A DNA stretch of 10,792 bases from an uncultured Desulfovibrionaceae bacterium. GTDB lineage: Bacteria > Desulfobacterota > Desulfovibrionia > Desulfovibrionales > Desulfovibrionaceae. The notes below the pieces were generated by a model. The model did not search any database, was not told the origin of the DNA, and worked only from the letters and a program-made list of their open reading frames with translations. The position numbers were made by a program, and so were the translations under genes. Where the stretch lies: NCBI GenBank assembly GCA_949427775.1, contig CASQEL010000040.1, positions 1-10,792 on the forward strand. Reading direction: 5' to 3'. Below are positions 1 through 6,572 of the stretch, piece by piece (position 1 is the stretch's first letter; each line of letters begins with the position of its first letter).

Positions 1-1
1 C

Positions 2-1150
2 CTTTCACCCTTTCAAATGGGCGTCCTCGGTTCCACAACGTTTTACAGTTACGCCCTCTTCATTCTTTTTTCAGGATTTCTGTCAAGCAAATTTGGTCCA
101 AGAAACTGCATGGGCATTTTGTTCGGCCTTGCAGGCATCGGCACTTTGCTGTTTGTTTCTGTTGATTCCTTCCCCCTGCTCATATTTGGCGCGCTGCTTA
201 TTGGTCTTGGCACTTCCATTGTGGTCACAGCCGGCACCACCAGTTTTGCCGGTTGGTTCAATGTGAAGGAATATGGCAATGTAATTTCCTGGTTCTTCCT
301 GTTTGGGGGAATCGGCAATATCATCGGCACTGCTCCGCTTTCCTGGCTGGTGCAATCCATGGGGTGGCGCGTAGGGTATGGATCGATAGCCATTCTCATG
401 ATCACAATGGCTGTGCTGGCATTTTTTATTGTCCGTCAGCCTCCGGAAGACTATGTGGTTGCGGATGATCTCTCTTCTTCCTCCAGCGGCGCCCCCAAGG
501 CATCTTTGTTATCCGTGCTTGGGAGCGCCATGAAAAACAAAAATTTCTGGTGCATCGCCATTTGGTACATGACCATTGCCGCCGTGCATTATGCTTTCAA
601 CGGCATGTGGGCCGGCCTTTACATCACCGACGTTTATCATTTGAGCAAGCTGGAAATTGGCGGCATCCTTACGCTGGGCGCCGTGGGCTTTTCCATCGGC
701 AATCCAATAGTCATGTGGCTCTCAAGCCATGTTTTCCATTCTTTCAGAATCGGCATGGCCATGGTCAACATTCTTGCCCTTATCGGGGCGGCAATGATTG
801 CCTTCTGCACGGAAAGCCTGCCCTACTGGTCACTTTATCTGGTTACCTTGTTCATAGGTCTTTCCGTGGCAGCCAGCTCCATTGCCTATACAGCCACCCG
901 TGTTGTATTCGGCGCGCGCATGGCGGGTCCTTTGGCCGGGGTATGGTCATTTGTGCTGTTTGGCGGCGGTGGCTGCATGCAGCTTATTATCGGCTCCTGT
1001 GTCAACAGCGCCAAGAGCGCCGGTTTGCCGTTGGGAGGCTCTTACCACACAGCTTTCATGATTCTCTTTGTGTGTTCAATTATCGGCACAATAGCCGGGC
1101 TGCTTTTGAAGGATGTTTACAAGGACACGGTGCAAGGAGCAGAGCGATAG
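2..1150 (+). CDS. MFS permease, 5'-truncated by window edge
   Basis: Cytoplasmic-membrane transporter of the major facilitator superfamily; the substrate is not identifiable. The frame is open to the window edge (LSPFQ precedes the first ATG at 17), so the true start lies upstream and that ATG is probably internal. Shortly after it comes GFLSSKFGPRNC, which fits MFS motif A in the TM2-TM3 loop, so TM1 is missing. I count about 11 further hydrophobic segments, with a hydrophilic central loop (around residues 140-175 from the first ATG, containing a run of five serines) separating the two six-helix halves, as usual in a 12-TM MFS protein. The C-terminus ends in a short basic tail. aroE follows 169 nt downstream on the same strand, so a link to shikimate, quinate or a related acid is possible but inferred from context only. 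MFS membership is quite secure; the substrate is unknown. Confidence 0.88.
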   Translation, partial: LSPFQMGVLGSTTFYSYALFILFSGFLSSKFGPRNCMGILFGLAGIGTLLFVSVDSFPLLIFGALLIGLGTSIVVTAGTTSFAGWFNVKEYGNVISWFFLFGGIGNIIGTAPLSWLVQSMGWRVGYGSIAILMITMAVLAFFIVRQPPEDYVVADDLSSSSSGAPKASLLSVLGSAMKNKNFWCIAIWYMTIAAVHYAFNGMWAGLYITDVYHLSKLEIGGILTLGAVGFSIGNPIVMWLSSHVFHSFRIGMAMVNILALIGAAMIAFCTESLPYWSLYLVTLFIGLSVAASSIAYTATRVVFGARMAGPLAGVWSFVLFGGGGCMQLIIGSCVNSAKSAGLPLGGSYHTAFMILFVCSIIGTIAGLLLKDVYKDTVQGAER

Positions 1151-1210
1151 CGGATCGGTAATGAAATTGCCTAATCCACTATGGCGGATTGGCTTGCAAA
1201 TACGCCCGCG

Positions 1211-1255
1211 GAGTTGCCCGCAAGGCCAACCGCGCTTCGACGCAGTGGGCAACTT
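1211..1255 (+). promoter_or_regulatory. Hairpin in MFS-aroE intergenic region
   Basis: GAGTTGCCC at 1211-1219 pairs with GGGCAACTT at 1247-1255 (eight Watson-Crick pairs and one G.T). The stem extends inward by one more G.T and one C-G pair, leaving a loop of about 23 nt. No T-run follows, so this is not a standard intrinsic terminator. It could be an mRNA processing, stability or attenuation element, or an operator. A second weak dyad, AATCC...GGATT, lies at about 1173-1190. Function is unknown. Confidence 0.4.
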
Positions 1256-1319
1256 CAGGCGCAATTTGCGACAAAAAGACCCTTTCAAATGCAAGCTTCA
1301 AATAACTCGGGGAGATACT

Positions 1320-2138
1320 ATGGACTTTCCTACAAAACTTTTTGGCATAGTCGGTTATCCGCTTGGCCATAGCATGAGTCCCGCCCTCCATAACTGGGGT
1401 TTTCATGAAGTCGACTTTCCCGGCGTCTACCTGGCCTGGTCGGAACCGGAAGACAAGCTGACAGACTTTTTCAACGCTGTGCGCACATTGAAAATTCTCG
1501 GTGGAAATATCACTATCCCCCACAAGGTTGCCGCCCTCAAGCTTGTTGACAAGGTTACGGATAGAGCGAAAAATATCGGCGCAATCAATACCTATTATTG
1601 GGAAGGGGACAATCTTTGCGGTGAAAATACCGATGTAATCGGCTTTATGGCGCCGCTTAAAGGCAAAAAATTCAAACATGCCCTGGTGCTCGGGGCCGGC
1701 GGCGTCTCGCGCGCCGTACTGGCGGGGCTCAAGGAATTGGGCGTGCCAAGCATCACTCTTGCCAACCGCACTCAGGAAAAGGCTGCTACCCTTGGAAAGG
1801 AATTTGGCGTGACAGTCATTCCCTGGGATGAGCGCATGAAACCCGATGCCGATTTGATCGTGAATGCCACTTCCGAGGGAATGAAAGGTGATCAGGTAAA
1901 CATGACGCCCTATGAGGCTTCGGCCTTGGCGGGCAGAACCGGCCTTGTTTATGATATTGTTTATAACCCGCTGGAAACGCGGTTAATCCGAGAGGCCAAA
2001 GCCGCCGGCTGGCAAGTGGAAAGCGGTCTTGCAATGTTTGTCGAACAGGCCAGAGCCGGGTTCGCGCTTTGGACCGGAGGCATTGAAATGCCCTACGAAA
2101 AAGCTGTGGAAAAAGTCAAACACCTTCTTGGCCTCTAA
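1320..2138 (+). CDS. aroE: Shikimate dehydrogenase (NADP+)
   Basis: Reversibly reduces 3-dehydroshikimate to shikimate with NADPH in the cytosol, as in the shikimate pathway; a catabolic direction is possible in some contexts. The 272-aa product is of normal family length. Substrate-binding residues are visible in GYPLGHSMSPALHN (Ser18, Ser20). Catalytic Lys69 lies in NITIPHK, followed by GAINT (Asn90) and GENTD (Asp105). The Rossmann loop GAGGVSRA is at 125-132, followed by NRT (139-141), the motif that favours NADP. The NATSEGM and C-terminal FVEQA segments also match the family. The ATG at 1320 is chosen because GGAG (1311-1314) sits 5 nt upstream and the protein begins just before the conserved KLFGIVGYPLGHS; the frame is open further upstream but has no family similarity there. 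It lies downstream of an MFS permease and ends at a terminator. Whether it is the biosynthetic enzyme or a second, catabolic copy cannot be told from this window. Confidence 0.96.
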   Translation: MDFPTKLFGIVGYPLGHSMSPALHNWGFHEVDFPGVYLAWSEPEDKLTDFFNAVRTLKILGGNITIPHKVAALKLVDKVTDRAKNIGAINTYYWEGDNLCGENTDVIGFMAPLKGKKFKHALVLGAGGVSRAVLAGLKELGVPSITLANRTQEKAATLGKEFGVTVIPWDERMKPDADLIVNATSEGMKGDQVNMTPYEASALAGRTGLVYDIVYNPLETRLIREAKAAGWQVESGLAMFVEQARAGFALWTGGIEMPYEKAVEKVKHLLGL

Positions 2139-2161
2139 TAAAAATCTTTTACTGCTATCAG

Positions 2162-2193
2162 GGGACCGGCTTTTGCCGGTTCCTTTGATTTTC
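2162..2193 (+). terminator. Rho-independent terminator after aroE
   Basis: GGGACCGGC (2162-2170), loop TTTT, then GCCGGTTCC (2175-2183) form a 9-bp stem with one G.T pair, followed by the T-rich TTTGATTTTC. It begins 23 nt after the aroE stop codon and ends 11 nt before the next start codon. It should therefore end the aroE transcript and make expression of the downstream gene depend on read-through or on a promoter inside the aroE end. Confidence 0.8.
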
Positions 2194-2204
2194 AAGGCTG
2201 CCCT

Positions 2205-2708
2205 ATGCAAGAATATAATTTCAGTCCCTTCCGGTGCAAATCACCCCGTAAACCGGCTTGTCTGATCTCGGGAGCATCATTTTACAGATGTGCCGGTTGC
2301 GGCAAAATATATTACGAATGGCCGGGGGGTGTTTCCACACACTCCGTCTGCTGTGGCTCAGGGATGTCATTGCTGGAGGCAAAACCGGCGCCCGAAGAAT
2401 TTTCTTATCAGATAGTCGGCGGTTTTAATAATAATGCCGTTGTCGTCCATTGGCGGGAACAGAAACCTGCATGGATAGCGCTAAAAACGTTTGTGGGGAT
2501 GTATTTTAAAATAGTGCCTGAAAAAAAGAGATCGCCGGTAATTTTCGCTCTGGCCGATGAGGATGCCTACGCGTATTGCGGCCGCAAGGTTTGCCGGAAA
2601 TGTCTCTATGGCTGCAAGAAAGGATGCGAGCTCTATTTTTATCTGGAAGATAACCTCTTTATTATGGCACTGGATCAAATTGATCCTTACTTTCAAGTTG
2701 GAAAATAG
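2205..2708 (+). CDS. Cysteine-rich protein with desulforedoxin-like N-terminal domain
   Basis: A 167-aa, probably soluble protein. Residues 27-57 carry FYRCAGCGKIYY and then SVCCGSGMSLL, giving Cys29-x2-Cys32-x16-Cys49-Cys50. This is the Cys-x2-Cys...Cys-Cys arrangement of desulforedoxin and the N-terminal domain of desulfoferrodoxin, where four cysteines bind one iron. The rest is compatible with a very diverged superoxide-reductase-like beta domain (HWREQKPAWIALK near 82-94), but the His ligand set of a superoxide reductase is not evident; only His82 lies in that stretch. A second cluster at 125-141 (C-x4-C-x2-C-x3-C-x3-C) is unusual and could hold another metal or zinc. Start: AAGG (2194-2197) lies 7 nt before the ATG. 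It sits just after the aroE terminator and is convergent with lysR, 17 nt away. The metal-binding fold is a motif call; enzymatic function is unproven and it could be only a zinc-ribbon-like protein. Confidence 0.72.
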   Translation: MQEYNFSPFRCKSPRKPACLISGASFYRCAGCGKIYYEWPGGVSTHSVCCGSGMSLLEAKPAPEEFSYQIVGGFNNNAVVVHWREQKPAWIALKTFVGMYFKIVPEKKRSPVIFALADEDAYAYCGRKVCRKCLYGCKKGCELYFYLEDNLFIMALDQIDPYFQVGK

Positions 2709-2725
2709 TTATTGATTCCCACTCC

Positions 2726-3649
2726 CTAATCAGACTCATATTTCACTTCAAATTCTCGCATCATATAGGCATGGAAGGCCTTTACTTGTGGATATTGATA
2801 GGAAATCGATTTCTGGGTAATCATATAATATTGGCGAGGCTTGAATATATTTTTCAGGGAATAAATATTGCAAGTTAGCCAGGGCATGTCATCAACGACA
2901 AATCTGTCTAAAATTGTGCTGCACAGACCGGCAGACACACAGCGCAAAAGCGTGTCCTGATGGTCAATAATATGTTTTGGTTTAAGTGTTATGCCAAATT
3001 GCTGGCATTGAAAAGAAATATTCAGCCAAAGACTGGACTTTGGCATGGTGGCCCCCAGCGTCAGATTCTTGAGAAAATCCAATGTTATTGTATTTTCCGG
3101 CATTGTTATCTGAAGTGGGGTGATCAAAGCAAGCTCGCTCAAAAATAGCGGCGTGGCCTCCAGGTCTTCAGGAATGCGGATTGAAGAAAGAATGCCGATA
3201 TCCACATTGCCGCTTTGGATATCTTCAAAAAGTTTAGTTTCCAAAAGGCCGGAAGTAAGGCGAAAAAAGACATCCGGATATTGCATCCCAAAGCGTTCGA
3301 GCAGCAGCGGCAGGATATGATTGTAAAAAGAAAACATGGCTGTTATCCGCAACTCGCCGCGCACATCCGAGGGGGGGCTGGCAAGTTGCTCTCGCAGATC
3401 ATTTATAAAGCTGAATAACTGTGAGGCGCGGTTGAGCAAAAATTTGCCTTCTTCCGTCAGGATCCTGTTGTTTTTTGTGCCGGTGAAGAGCTTTACCCCA
3501 AATTCTTTTTCCAGGCTTTTGATTTGATATGTCAGGGCAGACTGGTTTCTATGCATCTCCTTCATGGCCGCCGTCATGTTTCCACAGGTAGCTGTATAAT
3601 AAAATCCACGCAGCCATTGAATGAAATCCCCATTAAATTCACTCAACAT
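2726..3649 (-). CDS. LysR-family transcriptional regulator
   Basis: A 307-aa LysR-type DNA-binding regulator of usual family length. The N-terminal winged helix-turn-helix spans roughly residues 12-70: residues 24-47 (from NMTAAMKEMHRNQSALTYQ through SLE) give the HTH, followed by FGVKLFTGTKNNRILTEEG as the wing. A linker helix follows to about residue 90, then the periplasmic-binding-protein-like effector domain (GELRITAMFSFYNHILP onward, with GNVDIGILSS typical of the family). Start: GAGG lies 8 nt upstream of the ATG on the minus strand. A TTGACA -35 box lies about 100 nt upstream. The gene is convergent with the desulforedoxin-like gene. Regulators of this class usually control a neighbouring operon in response to a small metabolite; the MFS-aroE pair is the nearest metabolic candidate, but this is inference because the two are not divergent. 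Confidence 0.93.
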   Translation of the reverse strand: MLSEFNGDFIQWLRGFYYTATCGNMTAAMKEMHRNQSALTYQIKSLEKEFGVKLFTGTKNNRILTEEGKFLLNRASQLFSFINDLREQLASPPSDVRGELRITAMFSFYNHILPLLLERFGMQYPDVFFRLTSGLLETKLFEDIQSGNVDIGILSSIRIPEDLEATPLFLSELALITPLQITMPENTITLDFLKNLTLGATMPKSSLWLNISFQCQQFGITLKPKHIIDHQDTLLRCVSAGLCSTILDRFVVDDMPWLTCNIYSLKNIFKPRQYYMITQKSISYQYPQVKAFHAYMMREFEVKYESD

Positions 3650-3726
3650 ATCCGATTCCTCACGGGTGCGGAGACAGGCTCCGGCTCAAGAGGTTCCGAC
3701 AGAAACACTTCACCCTGTTTGGGAAT

Positions 3727-3755
3727 AAATTATTTCAGCCCAAAAACGCTGTCAA
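3727..3755 (-). promoter_or_regulatory. Predicted sigma-70 promoter of lysR
   Basis: Read on the minus strand, a perfect -35 TTGACA (3750-3755) is followed after 17 nt by TAATTT (3727-3732), which fits three of six -10 consensus positions including the first two and the last; an ATAATT reading is possible at 16 nt. The predicted transcript would have a leader of about 70 nt before the lysR ATG at 3649. The perfect -35 box and AT-rich context support it; the weak -10 lowers confidence. Confidence 0.55.
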
Positions 3756-3763
3756 TTATGACA
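3750..3763. promoter_or_regulatory. Dyad over lysR -35 box, possible operator
   Basis: TGTCA-ATTA-TGACA is a perfect 5+5 bp inverted repeat overlapping the -35 hexamer of the predicted lysR promoter. LysR-type regulators commonly repress their own gene through dyads containing T-N11-A or similar spacing. Here the outer T and A are separated by 12 nt, so it is not the textbook box. An autoregulatory operator is a reasonable inference but untested. Confidence 0.4.
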
Positions 3764-3773
3764 TGGCAAATTA

Positions 3774-4038
3774 GAGCGTGTCGTCATTCACAATTTGCTT
3801 TCGCCCACATGGGCATGTACCTTGAAAAAAGTTCCTCCGGCTTTCCGCATCTTCACGACGGCCTTCCGCCACACCGGGGATTTCACGATACCTTTCCTTG
3901 TCGCCCCCGATAGCGACACGCGCCGACACTGACCGGACGCCGCCTCCCCATGACCGTTTGAGCCTGCTTTTTGAGCTCGTCCTCGTTGACCCGGACGACT
4001 CGTCCTTCCGTTTTTCCGAAGTCCTTGCTACTCTCCAC
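3774..4038 (-). mobile_element. Decayed IS256-family insertion sequence remnant
   Basis: The zone between lysR and lplA contains a truncated transposase (see the pseudogene entry). Beyond its homology, plus-strand 3774-3820 starts GAGCGTGTCGTCATTCACAA and continues ATTTGCTTTCGCCCACATG; a stretch like TCATTCACAA is, to my recollection, common in terminal repeats of IS256-type elements, so the transposase-3' end of the element may lie near 3774. I could not find the matching opposite terminal repeat between 4039 and 4265, nor clear target duplications, so the outer limit at 4038 is simply the transposase start and the true edge is undefined. The element cannot be autonomous. Confidence 0.6.
3825..4038 (-). 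pseudogene. IS256-family transposase fragment, frameshifted and internally deleted
   Basis: On the minus strand a GTG at 4038, preceded by AGGAG at 7 nt spacing, opens a reading containing GRVVRVNEDELKKQ, which resembles the N-terminus of IS256 (mutator-type) transposases. About 23 codons later a different frame continues as LKRSWGGGVRSVSARVAIGG and then YREIPGVAEGRREDAESRRNFF. This closely resembles the conserved central block of the same family (typically LKRSWGGEVRNVS...VAIGV...YREILGVAEG...KEDKESWRNFLRHL). The roughly 150 residues normally between these parts are absent, and everything after NFF, including the rest of the DDE catalytic domain, is missing. The direct repeat TTTGAGC occurs at 3957-3963 and 3970-3976, at the junction. 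Family assignment is from recalled consensus, not a search; the protein is certainly non-functional. Confidence 0.68.
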
Positions 4039-4256
4039 GAAGTGGCTCCTTTTTTGGGGGATGGGTTTGTCCGGCAACAAAACTCCAACTGATTTGGGGA
4101 GCTGCCGCCATTTTCGGAATGTGCGGAATGTTCCTCGCACTACCTGCTGATGTGTCTTCGGACATGTTTTGTCCGGGGAGGGGACGCGCTGTTTTCCGGA
4201 CCGGACTTTCCCTTTCCCTTCGCACGCAAAATTCCGGCGTGCGATTTCTCCAGCCT
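4039..4256 (+). other. lplA upstream leader, no gene seen
   Basis: No convincing coding region. It includes a near-tandem pair CGGAATGTG/CGGAATGTT at 4115-4132 and a perfect dyad CGGACA-TGTTT-TGTCCG at 4159-4175. The latter could be an operator or RNA hairpin upstream of lplA, but no T-run follows and no strong promoter hexamers stand out. Part of this stretch may still be the outer end of the IS256 remnant. Confidence 0.45.
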
Positions 4257-4265
4257 GGAGGCGCT

Positions 4266-5246
4266 ATGCTGGCTCTGCGGTTAGATTCATTGGATCCCGC
4301 GCTCAACCTCGCCCTGGAAGAAACCTTGTTCAGCGCCCTCCGTCCCGGCGATCCGGGATGGTTTCTGCTCTGGCGCAACGGACCGTCCGTCATTGTGGGA
4401 CGCCATCAGAACACCCTGGAAGAAATCAACGCCGATCTTGTGCGACGGTACAATCTGCCTGTGGTGCGCCGCATGACCGGCGGCGGCGCGGTGTACCATG
4501 ATGCGGGCAACCTCAATTTTTCTTTTCTGGCGCCCTCCGAAGGCCGGGGACGCCTGGATTTCGGGGTGTTTCTGCGTCCGGTGCTGGCGGCCCTGGCCGA
4601 ATTCGGCGTCGCGGCGGCATTTTCCAGCCGTAATGATATCACCGTGGGCGGGCGCAAGGTGTCCGGCAGCGCCCAGTCGCGCAACAGGCACGCGGTTCTG
4701 CATCACGGCACATTGCTGGTGGATCTGGATTTGGACATGCTCGGCGCGGTGCTTACCGGCGCGCCTGACAAATATATCTCCAAAGGGGTGGCCTCCATCC
4801 GCAGCCGGGTCTGCAATCTTTCGGAAATGCTGCCCTCCGGCGTGGGCATGCGGGACTTGCAGAGCGCTCTGGCGGCGCACTGCGCACAGGGAGAGGGCGT
4901 GTTGCCCGTTGCGACCCTGGATGCGGCGCGTGACCTGGCGGAGCGCAAATACCGCTGTTGGGATTGGAACTATGGCGCGTCGCCGCCGTTCAGCGAGCGG
5001 CGGCGGCAACGTTTTCCCTGGGGCGCGGTGGAGTGTCGTTTCGATGTGCGCCGCGGCCGGATCGCGGGGTGCCGCATCTACGGCGACTTTTTTTCGCAGG
5101 CGGACATCGGCGTCCTGGAAGCGCGGTTGACCGGCATTGCCCATACAGAGAAAGCCTTGGCGGATGCCCTGGCGGATCAGCCTCTGGAAGAATTCTTCTC
5201 CGGATGTGATGCGCCGTCCATGCGCGCGTTTCTGGCCGGGCTGTGA
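4266..5246 (+). CDS. lplA: Lipoate-protein ligase A
   Basis: Activates free lipoate with ATP to lipoyl-AMP and transfers it to a lysine of lipoyl domains, in the cytosol. The 326-aa product has the expected two-part layout. The catalytic domain spans about residues 1-225: NLALEETLF; RNGPSVIVGRHQNT (37-50); RRMTGGGAVYHDAGNLNFSF (68-87), the lipoate-binding RRxxGGGAVxHDxGN signature; and DITVGGRKVSGSAQ, with Lys131 as the expected catalytic lysine. KGVASIRSRVCNL follows. The remaining part (from about KYRCWDWNYG) resembles the C-terminal accessory domain of bacterial LplA, so this appears to be a complete ligase. Start: GGAGG (4257-4261) lies 4 nt before this ATG, and the family begins here; upstream in-frame ATGs (4119) would add an unconserved 49 residues overlapping the leader. 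It lies just upstream of gcvT/gcvH, whose H protein is the obvious acceptor. A true lipoyl- versus octanoyl-transferase role is not distinguishable with certainty. Confidence 0.93.
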   Translation: MLALRLDSLDPALNLALEETLFSALRPGDPGWFLLWRNGPSVIVGRHQNTLEEINADLVRRYNLPVVRRMTGGGAVYHDAGNLNFSFLAPSEGRGRLDFGVFLRPVLAALAEFGVAAAFSSRNDITVGGRKVSGSAQSRNRHAVLHHGTLLVDLDLDMLGAVLTGAPDKYISKGVASIRSRVCNLSEMLPSGVGMRDLQSALAAHCAQGEGVLPVATLDAARDLAERKYRCWDWNYGASPPFSERRRQRFPWGAVECRFDVRRGRIAGCRIYGDFFSQADIGVLEARLTGIAHTEKALADALADQPLEEFFSGCDAPSMRAFLAGL

Positions 5247-5452
5247 CGGGCACGCATCCCGGCGTCGTTCACGGCATGGGGGCGCTTCCGGGCGTCGCGG
5301 CCGCGGACAACCGGGGGCGTCGCGCTGTCCCGCTTGTGCGACAGGGCCGATGATGATAGGAAATCAGGTGCGGACGCCTCCGTGACGGATCGCCGGAGCA
5401 TGTTCTCCGCAAAGGACCGGAGCGTTTCAAACTCAACCTGCCGGGAGGTCTC

Positions 5453-6541
5453 GTGTCCGATCTGCTGAAAACTCCGCTCAATGAATGGCACCGCGCTCAC
5501 GGCGCGAAAATGGGTCCCTTTGCCGGATGGGATATGCCCATCCAGTATGAGGGCATCCTGGCGGAACACGCGCATACCCGTACCGCGGCCTCGATTTTTG
5601 ATATCTGCCATATGGGCGAGTTCCGTATCCGGGGCGCGGGGGCGGCTGCGGCTCTGGCCGCGGCTGTCAGCCACAATCTGGATACGCTCAAACCGGGCAG
5701 GTGCCGCTATGGATTTTTGCTGAACGCGCGGGGCGGGGTGCTCGACGATCTCATCGTGTACCGCATGGCGGAAGACGAGTTCATGCTGGTCGTCAACGGA
5801 GCCTGCGCGGCATCGGATTTCGCCGCCCTGCGGGAACGCCTGCCGGAAGCCGTATCCATGGAGGATATTTCCGGGCAGACGGCGAAAATAGATCTTCAGG
5901 GACCGCAGTCCGTGGATGTGCTGGAAGCCCTGTTGGGCGCGTCTTTCCGGGATCTCGGGTATTTTTCCTTCCGTGAAACGTCGTTCCGGGGGCAGCCGCT
6001 GCTGGTCAGCCGCACGGGCTATACCGGCGAGCTGGGGTATGAGCTGTATCTTCCCTGGGACGCCGCCGAGGCGTTGTGGGAAGCCCTGCTGGCGGACGCG
6101 CGCGTCAAACCCGCCGGACTGGGGGCGCGCGACACCCTGCGTCTGGAGGCCGGTCTGCCCCTGTACGGGCATGATCTGGACACGGAACATACCCCGGCCG
6201 AGGCGGGTATGGGCAAGATGTTGACCAGTACGGCCGACTACGTGGGCAAGGACCATGCCCGGACCATCCGCCGGGTGCTGGTGCCGTTGACCATTGAAGG
6301 TCGCCGTTCGGCCCGCCACGGAGATGCTTTGGCGTTGCCCGGCGGTGGTCCCGTGGTAGGCCGGATCACCAGCGGTTCCTTTGCTCCGACGCTGGGGTAC
6401 GCTATCGCGTTCGCCTGGGTGGACGCGCCCCACGCCGACAATGCGCACTTTGCGGTGCGCACGGCCAGGGCGGAACTGCCCGCCGTCAGGGCGACGCTGC
6501 CGTTCTACACGCAAGGCACCGCCCGTATTGCATTATCCTGA
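5453..6541 (+). CDS. gcvT: Glycine cleavage system T protein (aminomethyltransferase)
   Basis: Takes the aminomethyl group from the lipoyl arm of GcvH, releases ammonia and makes 5,10-methylene-tetrahydrofolate. The 362-aa length is typical. Visible family features: LNEWHRAHGAKMGPFAGWDMPIQY near the start; FDICHMGEF (49-57), matching the usual FDVSHMGE; GGVLDDLIVYRM with the folate-site aspartate at 98 or 99; LQGP; SRTGYTGELGYELYLP; and GARDTLRLEAGLPLYGHDLD, together covering the folate-binding and C-terminal barrel parts. Start is GTG at 5453, with GGAGG (5444-5448) 4 nt upstream. The 206 nt from lplA contain no gene that I can support, though they are GC-rich with short hairpins. gcvH follows after 31 nt, so T and H are almost certainly cotranscribed. 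Confidence 0.96.
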   Translation: MSDLLKTPLNEWHRAHGAKMGPFAGWDMPIQYEGILAEHAHTRTAASIFDICHMGEFRIRGAGAAAALAAAVSHNLDTLKPGRCRYGFLLNARGGVLDDLIVYRMAEDEFMLVVNGACAASDFAALRERLPEAVSMEDISGQTAKIDLQGPQSVDVLEALLGASFRDLGYFSFRETSFRGQPLLVSRTGYTGELGYELYLPWDAAEALWEALLADARVKPAGLGARDTLRLEAGLPLYGHDLDTEHTPAEAGMGKMLTSTADYVGKDHARTIRRVLVPLTIEGRRSARHGDALALPGGGPVVGRITSGSFAPTLGYAIAFAWVDAPHADNAHFAVRTARAELPAVRATLPFYTQGTARIALS

Positions 6542-6572
6542 TTCCACACAAACAGCTTTCGGAGGATTCCGC

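Noticed and set aside
1113..1319. N-terminal extension of the aroE frame starting at 1113
   Set aside because: It overlaps the MFS 3' end, has no family similarity, and the good ribosome binding site and conserved N-terminus point to 1320.
4119..4265. Upstream ATG for lplA at 4119
   Set aside because: The extra 49 residues are unconserved in character, and GGAGG is correctly placed for the ATG at 4266.
5330..5430. Riboswitch-like words before gcvT (GGAAATCAGGTGCGG, CTCCGCAAAGGACCGGAG)
   Set aside because: Short similarities to cobalamin and glycine riboswitch motifs only; the required neighbouring conserved boxes are missing or misplaced, so no call is justified.
5177..6514. Long antisense open frames over gcvT, and likewise over lplA, gcvPA and gcvPB
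   Set aside because: Typical shadow frames of GC-rich genes; their products are His/Arg/Gln-rich and show no family features, whereas the plus-strand proteins match known families end to end.
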